This document shows, in pieces, positions 40,437-49,365 of a stretch of DNA of 64,000 nucleotides. Every line of letters starts with the position of its first letter. Positions within the stretch are counted from its first letter, which is position 1. A program made the translations under genes and the position numbers. The stretch spans positions 2,294,001 to 2,358,000 of the forward strand of contig NZ_RBKX01000001.1 of NCBI RefSeq assembly GCF_003634615.1, given 5' to 3'. Source of the stretch: Flavobacterium sp. 102. Lineage in GTDB: Bacteria > Bacteroidota > Bacteroidia > Flavobacteriales > Flavobacteriaceae. The notes below the pieces were generated by a model. It worked only from the letters and a program-made list of their open reading frames with translations. It did no database searches and was not told where the DNA came from.

Positions 40437-43022
40437 ATGTACACCTTACCAAAAATCGAGCGTTTCAATCAAAATGTATTGTCTAAGTATCACATTTATA
40501 ACAGTGTGTTTATCACGCTACCTTTTGATGCTATTGACAACACCGGTGTTTTATTGCCTTTGTTTTCTGAAGTTTGCGACAACGGTTTTAAAAACAATTG
40601 GTCACCCAAACAAATCGTAGACTTCTTTGCCGATAAGTATTTAGACAAGGCGACAGAAGAGCAAAAAATAGAGTTAATGTTTCGCTTTATTCAATATGTC
40701 GAACGTCAAATAGTATTGTTTGATGCCATAGAAGATGCTGCTTTTCCGATTGTCAATAATTTGGAAGGTCGAGGTTCGTTACGCGATATCAAAGAAAAAA
40801 CCGAAGCCAAAGACAAGCGCAAAGAACTAATCGATTTTTTAGAAACTTTTAATGTGCGTACGGTTTTGACTGCGCATCCAACTCAGTTTTATCCGGGTTC
40901 TGTACTTGGAATTATCACCGACTTGACTGAAGCGGTTCGCGTAAATGATTTGATTAAAATCAAACAACTATTGGCTCAACTCGGGAAAACACCTTTTTTT
41001 AAAAAAGAAAAACCAACACCTTTTGACGAAGCGGTAAGCTTAATTTGGTATCTCGAAAATGTGTTTTACCAAACGATAGGAGAGATGATGCAGTATTTGC
41101 AAAAGAACATCTTTGAAGGCAATATCATCGAAAATCCGATAATCAATTTAGGCTTTTGGCCAGGTGGTGACAGAGATGGCAATCCGTTTGTAACACCAGA
41201 AATCACTGAGAATGTGGCGAAGCGTTTGCGCATTTCAATACTAAAATGTTACTATTTTGACATTCGGATTCTGAGAAGAAAATTGACATTTAATGAAGTC
41301 GATAAAATCATAACGAGTTTAGAATTCAAATTATACCGTTCAGTGTTTTATTCTCAAGGCGAAATATTTATCACTTTGGAGGAATTGAAAAATGAACTCA
41401 ATATTGTCAAACAAATTATCATTGAAAAGCATCAATCGCTGTATTTGGACGAAATAAATTTGCTGTTGCAAAAGATTACGCAGTTTGGTTTTCATTTTGC
41501 GTCATTGGACATTCGTCAAAACAGTAAAATTCACAATCAAGTTTTTGATGATATAGTCGGTTTTTTGAAAAGAGAAAAAGAACTCTATTTTCCGGAAAAT
41601 TTTGATTCAATGTCAGAAAATGATAAAATGGAAGTGGTTTCGAAGTTGAAGTTTGATTTAAACCACCATTTTTTTGAAAACGAATTGACGCGTTCAACAT
41701 TGGATACCATAAAATTGATGCGAGAAATTCAAAACGATAATGGTGAAAAAGGCTGTAATCGTTATATCATCAGCAATAATGAAAGTGCGTTGAATGTGAT
41801 TGAAACCTTTGCCATGTTCCGATTATTGGCTTGGGAAAATCCAACGGTGGATATTATTCCGTTGTTTGAATCGGTTGATGATTTGCAAAAAGCCCATGAA
41901 ATTATGGCACAATTGTACCAGAATGCAGCTTATCGAAATCATTTAAAAGAGCGAAAAGACAAGCAAACTGTCATGCTCGGTTTTTCTGATGGAACCAAAG
42001 ACGGTGGTTATTTGATGGCGAATTGGAGTATTTTCAAAGCCAAAGAAATGATTACCAAAATCTCACGCGAATACGGAATCAAAGTCATTTTCTTTGACGG
42101 TCGTGGCGGTCCGCCGGCGCGTGGTGGTGGCAAAACACATAAGTTTTATGCTTCGTTAGGTTCAACGATTGAAAACCAAGCGATACAAGTTACGGTGCAA
42201 GGGCAAACGATTAGTTCTAATTTTGGAACCTTGGATTCTTGTCGTTATAACTTAGAAAATTTGTTGAGTGCCGGAGTCGCGAATCAAATTTTCAACAAAG
42301 ATGAAAACAATTTGACCGAACCGGAAAAAGCCATTATTGATACTTTGGCGAATTTGGGTTATGAGAAATACATCGACTTTAAAAACCATCCGAAGTTTAT
42401 TCCCTATTTGGAGCAAATGAGTACGCTGAAATATTACTCTAAAGCCAACATTGGCAGTCGTCCATCAAAGCGAAATACAGATGATAAATTGAACTTTGCC
42501 GACTTGCGTGCGATTCCGTTTGTGAGTTCGTGGAGCCAAATGAAACAAAACGTTCCCGGATTTTTTGGGGTTGGCACGGCATTAAAGCATTTTGAAGATG
42601 CTGATCGTTGGCAAGAAGTTCAACATTTATACAACAACTCTTTATTCTTTAGAACATTATTGGAAAATACGATGATGTCTTTGGCTAAAAGTAATTTTGC
42701 ACTAACTGCTTACATGAAAAATGACCCTGAATTTGGAGCATTTTGGCAAATCATTTTTGATGAGTTTTTAGAAACCAAACGACTGCTTTTAAAAATCGCC
42801 GGACATACCGAATTGATGCAAAATTATCCCGACGGAAAAGCATCCATTGCGATGCGTGAACAAATCGTTTTGCCTTTATTGACAATCCAACAATATGCTT
42901 CTTCACAAATTAATGAGTTGAAAAAGCAACCGACGTTTAGTGAAAAGTTAGTGAATACTTATGAAAAATTGGTGACACGTTCGTTGTTTGGGAATACTAA
43001 TGCGAGTCGGAATTCGGCTTAA
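40437..43022 (+). CDS. ppc: Phosphoenolpyruvate carboxylase
   Basis: An 861-aa enzyme that carboxylates phosphoenolpyruvate with bicarbonate to oxaloacetate, replenishing the TCA cycle. The catalytic His is in LTAHPTQFYPGS (H147); the substrate loop is FWPGGDRDGNPFVT; the glycine-rich active-site loop is FFDGRGGPPARGGG (about 552-565). Further family features are GFSDGTKDGGYL and SRPSKR. It is nearly full length (E. coli 883 aa). The C-terminal end reads TNASRNSA instead of the usual ...NTG carboxylate tail that takes part in aspartate inhibition, so allosteric control may differ. The start follows the Lrp terminator by 30 bases. Confidence 0.95.
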   Translation: MYTLPKIERFNQNVLSKYHIYNSVFITLPFDAIDNTGVLLPLFSEVCDNGFKNNWSPKQIVDFFADKYLDKATEEQKIELMFRFIQYVERQIVLFDAIEDAAFPIVNNLEGRGSLRDIKEKTEAKDKRKELIDFLETFNVRTVLTAHPTQFYPGSVLGIITDLTEAVRVNDLIKIKQLLAQLGKTPFFKKEKPTPFDEAVSLIWYLENVFYQTIGEMMQYLQKNIFEGNIIENPIINLGFWPGGDRDGNPFVTPEITENVAKRLRISILKCYYFDIRILRRKLTFNEVDKIITSLEFKLYRSVFYSQGEIFITLEELKNELNIVKQIIIEKHQSLYLDEINLLLQKITQFGFHFASLDIRQNSKIHNQVFDDIVGFLKREKELYFPENFDSMSENDKMEVVSKLKFDLNHHFFENELTRSTLDTIKLMREIQNDNGEKGCNRYIISNNESALNVIETFAMFRLLAWENPTVDIIPLFESVDDLQKAHEIMAQLYQNAAYRNHLKERKDKQTVMLGFSDGTKDGGYLMANWSIFKAKEMITKISREYGIKVIFFDGRGGPPARGGGKTHKFYASLGSTIENQAIQVTVQGQTISSNFGTLDSCRYNLENLLSAGVANQIFNKDENNLTEPEKAIIDTLANLGYEKYIDFKNHPKFIPYLEQMSTLKYYSKANIGSRPSKRNTDDKLNFADLRAIPFVSSWSQMKQNVPGFFGVGTALKHFEDADRWQEVQHLYNNSLFFRTLLENTMMSLAKSNFALTAYMKNDPEFGAFWQIIFDEFLETKRLLLKIAGHTELMQNYPDGKASIAMREQIVLPLLTIQQYASSQINELKKQPTFSEKLVNTYEKLVTRSLFGNTNASRNSA

Positions 43023-43051
43023 ATTTATAATTATTGAAAACTTTAATCATC

Positions 43052-43570
43052 ATGAAAAAATCACAACTTAACACCGATGAATATGCCGCTTATTACGGAA
43101 CTTACATTGACAATGTAACCGAAGAATACAACTTAGTCGAAGAATTGGAAATCTCAGTTCATCGCTTAGTTAAGTTTGTTCAAAACATTCCGATGGATAA
43201 ATTTGATTACCGCTACGCCGAAGGCAAATGGACGATAAAAGACATCTTGTTGCATCTTATTGATGCCGAAAGAATTTTTGCTTATCGTGCTTTACGCTTT
43301 GCCCGAAATGACGAGACCGCTTTGGCGAGTTTTGACGAAAACACTTATGTAGATGAGGCGCATGCCAACAGTAGAAGTATTCAAGATTTATTGAGCGAAA
43401 TGTTGGTGGTAAGACAATCGACTTTGGCTTTATTCAAATCTTTTTCGGAAGAACAATTGTTGCGAAGAGGCATTGCTTCAAACAATTTGATGTCGGTTAG
43501 AGCTTTAGGATTTACGATTATTGGTCACCAAAATCACCACCAACGGGTCTTTGAAGAAAGATATTTGTAA
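43052..43570 (+). CDS. DinB-family protein
   Basis: A 172-aa four-helix-bundle protein of the DinB/YfiT type. Metal-binding histidines are H in LLHLIDAERIFAYRA and the pair in GHQNHHQRVF, with the conserved pattern GKWTIKDILLHLIDAE. Members act as thiol-dependent transferases or hydrolases with a divalent metal; the substrate is unknown. I prefer ATG 43052 (MKKSQLNTDEY) to an upstream TTG. It follows ppc by 30 bases and may share its transcript. A bidirectional terminator follows at 43597-43628. Confidence 0.8.
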   Translation: MKKSQLNTDEYAAYYGTYIDNVTEEYNLVEELEISVHRLVKFVQNIPMDKFDYRYAEGKWTIKDILLHLIDAERIFAYRALRFARNDETALASFDENTYVDEAHANSRSIQDLLSEMLVVRQSTLALFKSFSEEQLLRRGIASNNLMSVRALGFTIIGHQNHHQRVFEERYL

Positions 43571-43596
43571 AAAGCACCAACATTTGTTACAATAAA

Positions 43597-43628
43597 AAAT
43601 CCCAAATTCTGAAAGGAACTTGGGATTT
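43597..43628. terminator. Bidirectional terminator between the DinB and Asp/Glu-rich genes
   Basis: AAATCCCAA / TTGGGATTT form a 9-bp stem with a 14-base loop; T-rich tracts follow on both strands. It ends two convergent genes. Confidence 0.75.
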
Positions 43629-43647
43629 TCTTTATTTTGTAATTCTC

Positions 43648-44070
43648 TTATTCTTCATCGTCTTCATCATCAAGATTGTTGTCTGAATCTTCATAATCAT
43701 CATCGTCATCATCATCATCTGCATCATCAGAACCACCACCGTCTTTAAGTAAATCTACTTCTTCATCGTCTTCATCAGCTGTAATGGCATCTTCATCATC
43801 ATCTAATCCTTTTATTGGTTCGATAGGTTCGATTACAGAATCCAAATCGTCTTCTTCATCAAATTTTTCCATTCTACTGGCAAGTTTGGTACTTACTTTA
43901 ACCAAGTAAATAGTGTCTTCTGTTCGTACTTCAACCGCTTCAATTAACTCATTTTGAGCGTTTCTGAAACGAATAATGTCGGTGTCGTCATAACCTTCAG
44001 GAAACTTTTCAACTAATAAATTTAGAATGTCTCCGGTTAGTTTGGCATAGTCTACAATAATTCTTCTCAT
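43648..44070 (-). CDS. Small conserved Bacteroidota protein with a long Asp/Glu tail
   Basis: A 140-aa protein. The N-terminal ~70 residues are a compact domain (RRIIVDYAKLTGDILNLL, YDDTDIIRFRNAQNELIEAVEVRTEDTIYLVKV) that is conserved in the phylum and sometimes labelled DNA primase without good cause. The rest is an Asp/Glu-rich tail with runs of Asp, expected to be disordered, possibly binding metals or basic proteins. It starts 11 bases after the DHS-like gene, so the two are probably one operon. I do not assign a function. Confidence 0.7.
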   Translation of the reverse strand: MRRIIVDYAKLTGDILNLLVEKFPEGYDDTDIIRFRNAQNELIEAVEVRTEDTIYLVKVSTKLASRMEKFDEEDDLDSVIEPIEPIKGLDDDEDAITADEDDEEVDLLKDGGGSDDADDDDDDDDYEDSDNNLDDEDDEE

Positions 44071-44081
44071 AAAAAAATCTT

Positions 44082-45056
44082 TTATAAATCTAGTAAGTAA
44101 GCAAAAATTAACGGTGCCACAATGGTAGCATCCGATTCAATGATAAATTTTGGGGTATGAATGTCAAGTTTTCCCCAAGTGATTTTCTCATTTGGGACAG
44201 CCCCTGAATAGGAACCGTAACTTGTAGTGGAATCTGAAATTTGGCAAAAATAACTCCAAAACGGAATGTCGTGCATTTCCATGTCTTGGTATAACATTGG
44301 TACTACGCAAATTGGAAAATCTCCTGCAATTCCACCACCAATTTGGAAGAAACCAACACCTCTTCCTGAGGAATTTTTAGGATACCAATCGGCTAACCAC
44401 ATCATATATTCAATGCCGCTTTTCATGGTTGTAGGTTTGAACGTGCCTTTGATACAATAAGAAGCAAAAATGTTTCCCATTGTACTGTCTTCCCAACCCG
44501 GAACTACAATCGGCAAATTTTTCTCTGCCGCTGCAACCATCCAGGAATCTTTCGGATCAATTTCGTAGTATTGTTTTAATACGCCTGAATTGATCATTTG
44601 GTACATGAATTCATGGGGAAAATAACGTTCTCCTTTTGAATCAGCATTGTTCCAAATATCGTATAAATGAGATTGTAATCTTCTAAAAGCTTCTTCTTCC
44701 GGAATACATGTATCTGTAACTCTGTTGTAGTGATTTTCTAGTAAATCCCATTCTTCTTGCGGTGATAAATCGCGGTAATTTGGTACTCTTTTATAAGAAT
44801 TATGTGCTACCAAATTCATAATGTCTTCTTCCAAATTGGCACCAGTACAAGAAATAATATGCACTTTGTCTTGGCGAATCATTTCGGCTAACGATTTTCC
44901 TAACTCGGCTGTACTCATCGCACCGGCCAAAGTAATCATCATTTTACCATTGTCAAGTAAATGCTCTTCGTAACCTTTTGCCGCATCAACTAAGGCCGCA
45001 GCGTTAAAGTGAAGGTAGTTTTTTTCTATAAACTGACTGATTGGTCCTTTGCTCAT
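44082..45056 (-). CDS. Deoxyhypusine synthase-like protein
   Basis: A 324-aa protein of the deoxyhypusine synthase family (NAD-dependent transfer of the aminobutyl part of spermidine or related amines). Signatures are LAGAMSTAELGKSLAEMI, SCTGANLEEDIMNLV, the NAD loop VPGWEDSTMGNIF and SDSTTSYGSYSGA. Bacteria lack eIF5A, so bacterial members are thought to serve polyamine synthesis, for example homospermidine. The usual catalytic Lys region (GGGxxKHH in eukaryotic enzymes) reads GGGIAGDFPI here, so the Lys is not at that place. I start at ATG 45056 (MSKGPISQFIEKN). The gene lies downstream of arginine decarboxylase on the same strand, pointing to a joint polyamine role. Confidence 0.85.
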   Translation of the reverse strand: MSKGPISQFIEKNYLHFNAAALVDAAKGYEEHLLDNGKMMITLAGAMSTAELGKSLAEMIRQDKVHIISCTGANLEEDIMNLVAHNSYKRVPNYRDLSPQEEWDLLENHYNRVTDTCIPEEEAFRRLQSHLYDIWNNADSKGERYFPHEFMYQMINSGVLKQYYEIDPKDSWMVAAAEKNLPIVVPGWEDSTMGNIFASYCIKGTFKPTTMKSGIEYMMWLADWYPKNSSGRGVGFFQIGGGIAGDFPICVVPMLYQDMEMHDIPFWSYFCQISDSTTSYGSYSGAVPNEKITWGKLDIHTPKFIIESDATIVAPLIFAYLLDL

Positions 45057-45135
45057 TGTCGTTTGTTGTTTTATTCCGCTGCGCTCCGATATTTTATTCA
45101 TCTTAATATCAAATGCCTCGGGTGTTCTAGTTTAC

Positions 45136-45166
45136 CTGTCAAAGAAAAACTTTTTTTCGCTGACAG
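45136..45166. other. Intercistronic hairpin between speA and the DHS-like gene
   Basis: CTGTCA (45136-45141) pairs with TGACAG (45161-45166), with an inner 6-bp stem (GAAAAA / TTTTTC, 44-49 and 53-58 in the last two digits) and a three-base loop. No T-run follows. It could be a weak terminator of speA, an mRNA stability element or a leader structure for the downstream gene. The evidence is structural only. Confidence 0.4.
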
Positions 45167-45231
45167 CAAACACTTTTTTGAAAAATTATTATAAATATTA
45201 AACTGATTTTTGTGTTCTGATTTTGAGAAAT

Positions 45232-46632
45232 TTATAGCTTTTCGTAGCCTAATATCTTCAATACATCATCCGAGTTTTGTTGTTCAGAGAATACTTCGGT
45301 CGCTAAAATCCCGTTTTCGTCTCGATCAATCAAAATATGTTTCGGTTGCGGAATCAAACAGTGGTGCAATCCGCCAAAGCCGCCAATCGTTTCCTGATAC
45401 GCACCAGTATTGAAGAATCCAATGTATAATGGTTTTTCCTTATTGTATTTGGGTAAATAAACGGCGTTCATATTTTGCTCAGAGTTATAATAATCATCGC
45501 TATCACAAGTCATTCCGCCTAAAAGCACGCGTTCGTAAGTATCATTCCAACGGTTGATGGCCATCATTACGAAACGTTTGTTGATTGCCCAAGTATCCGG
45601 TAAAGTCGTGATGAAAGACGAGTCAATCATGTTCCACTTTTCTCTGTCGTTTTGTTGTTTTTGATACAAGACTTGGTAAATCGCGCCACCGCTTTCGCCT
45701 ACGGTAAACGAACCAAATTCGGTGAAAATATGCGGCACATCTACTTCGGCTTCTTCACAAGAGATTTTGATTTGGTTTACGATTTCGTCAATCATATATT
45801 GGTAATCGTATTCAAAAGCCAAAGAATTTTTGATTGGGAAGCCACCGCCAATGTTCAAACTGTCTAATGTTGGACATTCTTTTTTCAAGGCTACATATAC
45901 TTTCATACATTTGAGCAATTCGTTCCAATAGTAAGCCGTGTCGCGAATGCCTGTATTGATAAAGAAGTGAAGCATTTTCAGTTCCACTTTTTTATTTTCT
46001 TCGATTTGTTTTCTGTAAAAAGGTACGATGTTTTTGTAGCCAATGCCCAAACGAGAAGTATAGAACTCAAATTTTGGTTCTTCCTCGGCGGCAATTCTGA
46101 TTCCGATTTTGAATTTACCATCGATGGCTTCTTGCAGCAAATCCAATTCTTCGTAGTTGTCGATGATTGGAATGGTTTTGTTATGACCATTGTTAATCAA
46201 ACGCGCAATGTTTTCGATGTATTGTTCTCTTTTGAAACCATTACAAATGACATAGGTGTTTTTGTTGATTTTGCCTTGCGACATTAAATTTTCTACAATA
46301 TTAATGTCAAAAGCTGAAGACGTTTCGATATGAATATTGTTTTTGAACGCTTCATTCATCACAAAACTGAAGTGTGAACTTTTGGTACAATAGCAGTAGT
46401 AATACTTGGCTTCGTACTTATTTTTCTCCATTGCTTTTCTAAACCAACCTTTGGCTTTGTTGATATTGTTGGAAATTTGCGGTAGGTATGTGAATTTTAA
46501 AGGCGTTCCGTATTGTTCTACCAATTTCATCAAATCGATGTTGTGAAACTGAAGTGTATCTTTGTTCAGGGTAAATTCTTCTTGTGGAAAGTAGAATGTT
46601 TGATTGATTAAGTCGAAATATTTTGTGTTCAT
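45232..46632 (-). CDS. speA: Arginine decarboxylase, Bacteroidota type
   Basis: A 466-aa PLP-dependent decarboxylase of the alanine-racemase fold. The PLP Lys is probably K84 in YYYCYCTKSSH. Other family features are HIETSSAFD, SRLGIGYKN, NIGGGFPIKNS and the late TCDSDDYYN with the second-subunit Cys/Asp, ending in GFFNTGAYQE. It converts arginine to agmatine, the first step of one polyamine route. It is shorter than E. coli SpeA (about 660 aa) and lacks its inserted helical domain, as expected for this phylum. The DHS-like gene lies downstream. Agmatinase, often beside these genes, is not in the window. Confidence 0.9.
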   Translation of the reverse strand: MNTKYFDLINQTFYFPQEEFTLNKDTLQFHNIDLMKLVEQYGTPLKFTYLPQISNNINKAKGWFRKAMEKNKYEAKYYYCYCTKSSHFSFVMNEAFKNNIHIETSSAFDINIVENLMSQGKINKNTYVICNGFKREQYIENIARLINNGHNKTIPIIDNYEELDLLQEAIDGKFKIGIRIAAEEEPKFEFYTSRLGIGYKNIVPFYRKQIEENKKVELKMLHFFINTGIRDTAYYWNELLKCMKVYVALKKECPTLDSLNIGGGFPIKNSLAFEYDYQYMIDEIVNQIKISCEEAEVDVPHIFTEFGSFTVGESGGAIYQVLYQKQQNDREKWNMIDSSFITTLPDTWAINKRFVMMAINRWNDTYERVLLGGMTCDSDDYYNSEQNMNAVYLPKYNKEKPLYIGFFNTGAYQETIGGFGGLHHCLIPQPKHILIDRDENGILATEVFSEQQNSDDVLKILGYEKL

Positions 46633-46924
46633 TTAGCTTGTAGAATTTTCAGATTAAATTATTTTTTTTAGGCAAAATAATCTCGGTTCAAACTCTAATG
46701 TTAGCGTAAATGATGGGTAACTTTTCTTGAAATAAAAAGGTAATGGGTGAACACAAAGTAGTAGAATCACTTTTTTGGCTTAAAAAAGGCGAAGTAAAAG
46801 CAAAGAAAGGGTTTGTAATTTCTTGACTGTAAATACTGTAATTAGTAGTGTTGACACTTTTTTTCATTAGGGCAAATGTAAAAAATAATATATTCGAATT
46901 ACAACTATTAGCATTAAAAAAATA

Positions 46925-47992
46925 TTACTTTTTATAATCGTCAAAAGATTTTATAATCAATTCATTATCAACTTCTTGGTCAATTTTAATTTTGCCAATG
47001 CCATCAAGCAAAGCAAATTGTATTTTGCCGTACTCATTTTTCTTGTCGTGAATCAATAAATCGAATATGGGTTGCAGGTCATTTTCTTCAAAAATAATGG
47101 TTTCAAAAACGGCATTTATGGTTTTTTTGATGTCATCATATTCTGCTTCGGTCAGCATTCCTTTTTGCCAAGAAATAAAGCTTTCTAAAATCATTCCAGC
47201 CGCGATAGCTTCACCATGGAGTAAAGTTTTTTTGTTTTTGTTTTCGAGAAAATAACTTTCGATGGCATGTCCTAGGGTATGACCAAAATTCAACGCTTTT
47301 CTTATGCCGTTTTCAGTCGGATCTTGCATTACGATTTCGTTTTTGATTTCGATAGAGCGATGAATTAACGCATCGAAATCGGCAAAATCTGTTTGGCTTA
47401 AGTCTTTGAATTGTGACCAATAGTCAGCATCAAAAATCAATCCATGTTTGAGCATTTCGGCTAAGCCGGAGCGCATTTCGTTTTGGGGTAAAGTTGATAA
47501 AAATTCGGTGTCAATTAATACTGTTTTCGGAACATTGATGACTCCGATTTGGTTTTTTAGATTACCCAAATCCACGCCGTTTTTCCCGCCGATTGAAGCG
47601 TCAACCATGGCTAAAAGCGTTGTTGGAATATTGATAAAATCGATTCCTCTTTTAAAAGTAGAAGCAACAAATCCACCAATATCAGTAATCACGCCGCCGC
47701 CAATATTAACTAAAACTGTTTTTCTGTCGGCACCGAGTTCTGTCAGAATATTCCAAATTTCAACACAAGAATTGATGTTTTTTTCGGCTTCGCCTGATTC
47801 TATTTCGATGATTTCGATGGTTTTGTCAGTAGCCAAAAATGACAAAAAGCGCAACAAACACAATTCATTACTATGAGTATCAACTAAAATAAATATAGAA
47901 GAATAGTTGCTTTTTTCAATGAAAGCGTTGAGTGTTTCGTATTCTTTTTCTCCGAATAAAACGGGATAACCGTTGGCTGGTATGGTTTGCAT
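46925..47992 (-). CDS. aroB: 3-dehydroquinate synthase
   Basis: A 355-aa NAD- and metal-dependent enzyme that converts DAHP to 3-dehydroquinate, the second step of the shikimate pathway. Key motifs are NIGGGVITDIGGFVAS, FINIPTTLLAMVDASIGGKNGVD split across the active site (metal Glu in SGLAEMLKHG), FGHTLGHAIES and LLHGEAIAAGM with the zinc-binding His residues, and HDKKNEYGKI near the end. Full length. A TATTTTTG box at 48013-48020 on the minus strand, 21 bases before the ATG, is its likely promoter; the proline dehydrogenase gene diverges from the same gap. Confidence 0.97.
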   Translation of the reverse strand: MQTIPANGYPVLFGEKEYETLNAFIEKSNYSSIFILVDTHSNELCLLRFLSFLATDKTIEIIEIESGEAEKNINSCVEIWNILTELGADRKTVLVNIGGGVITDIGGFVASTFKRGIDFINIPTTLLAMVDASIGGKNGVDLGNLKNQIGVINVPKTVLIDTEFLSTLPQNEMRSGLAEMLKHGLIFDADYWSQFKDLSQTDFADFDALIHRSIEIKNEIVMQDPTENGIRKALNFGHTLGHAIESYFLENKNKKTLLHGEAIAAGMILESFISWQKGMLTEAEYDDIKKTINAVFETIIFEENDLQPIFDLLIHDKKNEYGKIQFALLDGIGKIKIDQEVDNELIIKSFDDYKK

Positions 47993-48012
47993 TTTTTTGT
48001 CAAATTGTGCCC

Positions 48013-48020
48013 CAAAAATA
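48013..48020 (-). promoter_or_regulatory. Candidate -7 promoter box for aroB
   Basis: The minus strand reads TATTTTTG (TAnnTTTG) 21 bases upstream of the aroB ATG, giving a short leader. It is 36 bases away from the divergent proline dehydrogenase box. Confidence 0.5.
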
Positions 48021-48029
48021 AGGTAAAAA

Positions 48030-48063
48030 TTGATATATAATCTCCTAAGACTATTTATATTTG
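48030..48063 (+). promoter_or_regulatory. Candidate promoter of the proline dehydrogenase gene
   Basis: TTG (48030-48032) and TATATTTG (48056-48063) are separated by 23 bases, near the upper end of the accepted range for the Bacteroidota TTTG/TAnnTTTG promoter. The ATG follows at 48082. Confidence 0.5.
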
Positions 48064-48081
48064 TCGCATTAATACAATACC

Positions 48082-49254
48082 ATGGAAAAATTTTTCAACA
48101 ACACTAAGGTTGCTTTTGCACTTAAAACAGACACTGAATTAGACAGAGCTTATTTTTTATTTAAAATGATTGACAATGAGCCGTTGGTTCGTATCGGTAC
48201 TGCGGTAACGAATTTTGCTTTAAAGGCACATTTGCCGGTTGAAGGTTTAATCAGAGCGACTGTTTTTGATCATTTTTGTGGTGGTACAACCGAAGATGAT
48301 TGTTTGTCCGTAGTAGATAAAATGTATACCAAAGGCGTTTCCTCGGTATTGGATTATTCCGTAGAAGGCAAAGAAGAAGAAGCGCAATTTGATGCTGCTT
48401 TGGAAATGACTTTAAAAACCATTGAATTTGCTAAAGAAAAGTTAGCAATTCCGTTTGCCGTTTTTAAACCGACAGGATTTGGCCGTTTCTATCTATATGA
48501 AAAGTTAGGCGAAAAGCAAGTGTTAACTACCGAAGAACAAAAGGAATGGAATAGAGTAGTGGAGCGTTTTGACACCGTATGTAAAGCGGCTTATGAAAAA
48601 GATGTTGCCTTGTTGATTGACGGAGAAGAGAGTTGGATGCAAGACGCTGCTGATGATTTGGTAGCGCAAATGATGCGTAAATATAACAAAGAAAAAGCAA
48701 TTGTTTTTAATACCCTGCAGCTTTATCGTTGGGATAGATTAGATTATTTGAAAAGATTGCACGAACAAGCCAAAATGGAAGGTTTTTACATCGGAATGAA
48801 ATTGGTGCGCGGTGCTTATATGGAAAAGGAAAACAAACGCGCGGAAGAGAAAGGTTATCCGACTCCTATTTGCGAAAGCAAAGAAGCCACTGATATCAAT
48901 TATGATACAACGGTTGTTTATATGATGGACAATTTAGACAGAATGTCCATTTTTGCCGGAACGCATAATGAATTAAGTTCTTATAAATTAATTGAATTGA
49001 TGGAAGCCAAGGGCGTTTTAAAAAGCGACCCGAGAATTTGGTTTGGACAGTTATACGGTATGAGTGATAATATCAGTTATAACTTGGCTGAACAAGGTTA
49101 TAATGTGGCTAAATATCTACCTTTTGGGCCGGTTCGCGACGTTATGCCTTATTTAATAAGAAGAGCAGAAGAAAATACTTCAGTTGCCGGACAAACCAGT
49201 AGGGAGCTAAACTTATTAAAAACTGAACGAGACCGAAGAAAAACTGAAAAATAG
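48082..49254 (+). CDS. Proline dehydrogenase
   Basis: A 390-aa flavin-dependent enzyme that oxidises proline to pyrroline-5-carboxylate at the membrane, feeding electrons to quinones. It has the FAD barrel of the PutA-type catalytic domain as a stand-alone protein, without the P5C dehydrogenase part. Visible motifs are GMKLVRGAYMEKEN, TPICESKEATDINYD, FAGTHNELS, YGMSDNISYNLA and the tail YLPFGPVRDVMPYLIRRAEEN with the conserved RRxxEN. The stand-alone form and length fit Bacteroidota members. A terminator follows at 49262-49283. Confidence 0.92.
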   Translation: MEKFFNNTKVAFALKTDTELDRAYFLFKMIDNEPLVRIGTAVTNFALKAHLPVEGLIRATVFDHFCGGTTEDDCLSVVDKMYTKGVSSVLDYSVEGKEEEAQFDAALEMTLKTIEFAKEKLAIPFAVFKPTGFGRFYLYEKLGEKQVLTTEEQKEWNRVVERFDTVCKAAYEKDVALLIDGEESWMQDAADDLVAQMMRKYNKEKAIVFNTLQLYRWDRLDYLKRLHEQAKMEGFYIGMKLVRGAYMEKENKRAEEKGYPTPICESKEATDINYDTTVVYMMDNLDRMSIFAGTHNELSSYKLIELMEAKGVLKSDPRIWFGQLYGMSDNISYNLAEQGYNVAKYLPFGPVRDVMPYLIRRAEENTSVAGQTSRELNLLKTERDRRKTEK

Positions 49255-49261
49255 AAAAAAG

Positions 49262-49283
49262 ACCTCAATTGTTTGAGGTTTTT
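49262..49283 (+). terminator. Intrinsic terminator after proline dehydrogenase
   Basis: ACCTCAA / TTGAGGT form a 7-bp stem with a TTGT loop, then a run of six T interrupted only by one A. Confidence 0.85.
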
Positions 49284-49365
49284 TATTTAAAATATTAAAA
49301 ATCAATATATTTGGTTGTTGTTTAGCGACAATTGCCCTAATTTAAATCTACTTAAAAGCACACAG

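Noticed and set aside
46633..46924. A possible RNA gene between speA and aroB
   Set aside because: No conserved structure, tRNA cloverleaf or terminator could be found; it is ordinary AT-rich spacer.
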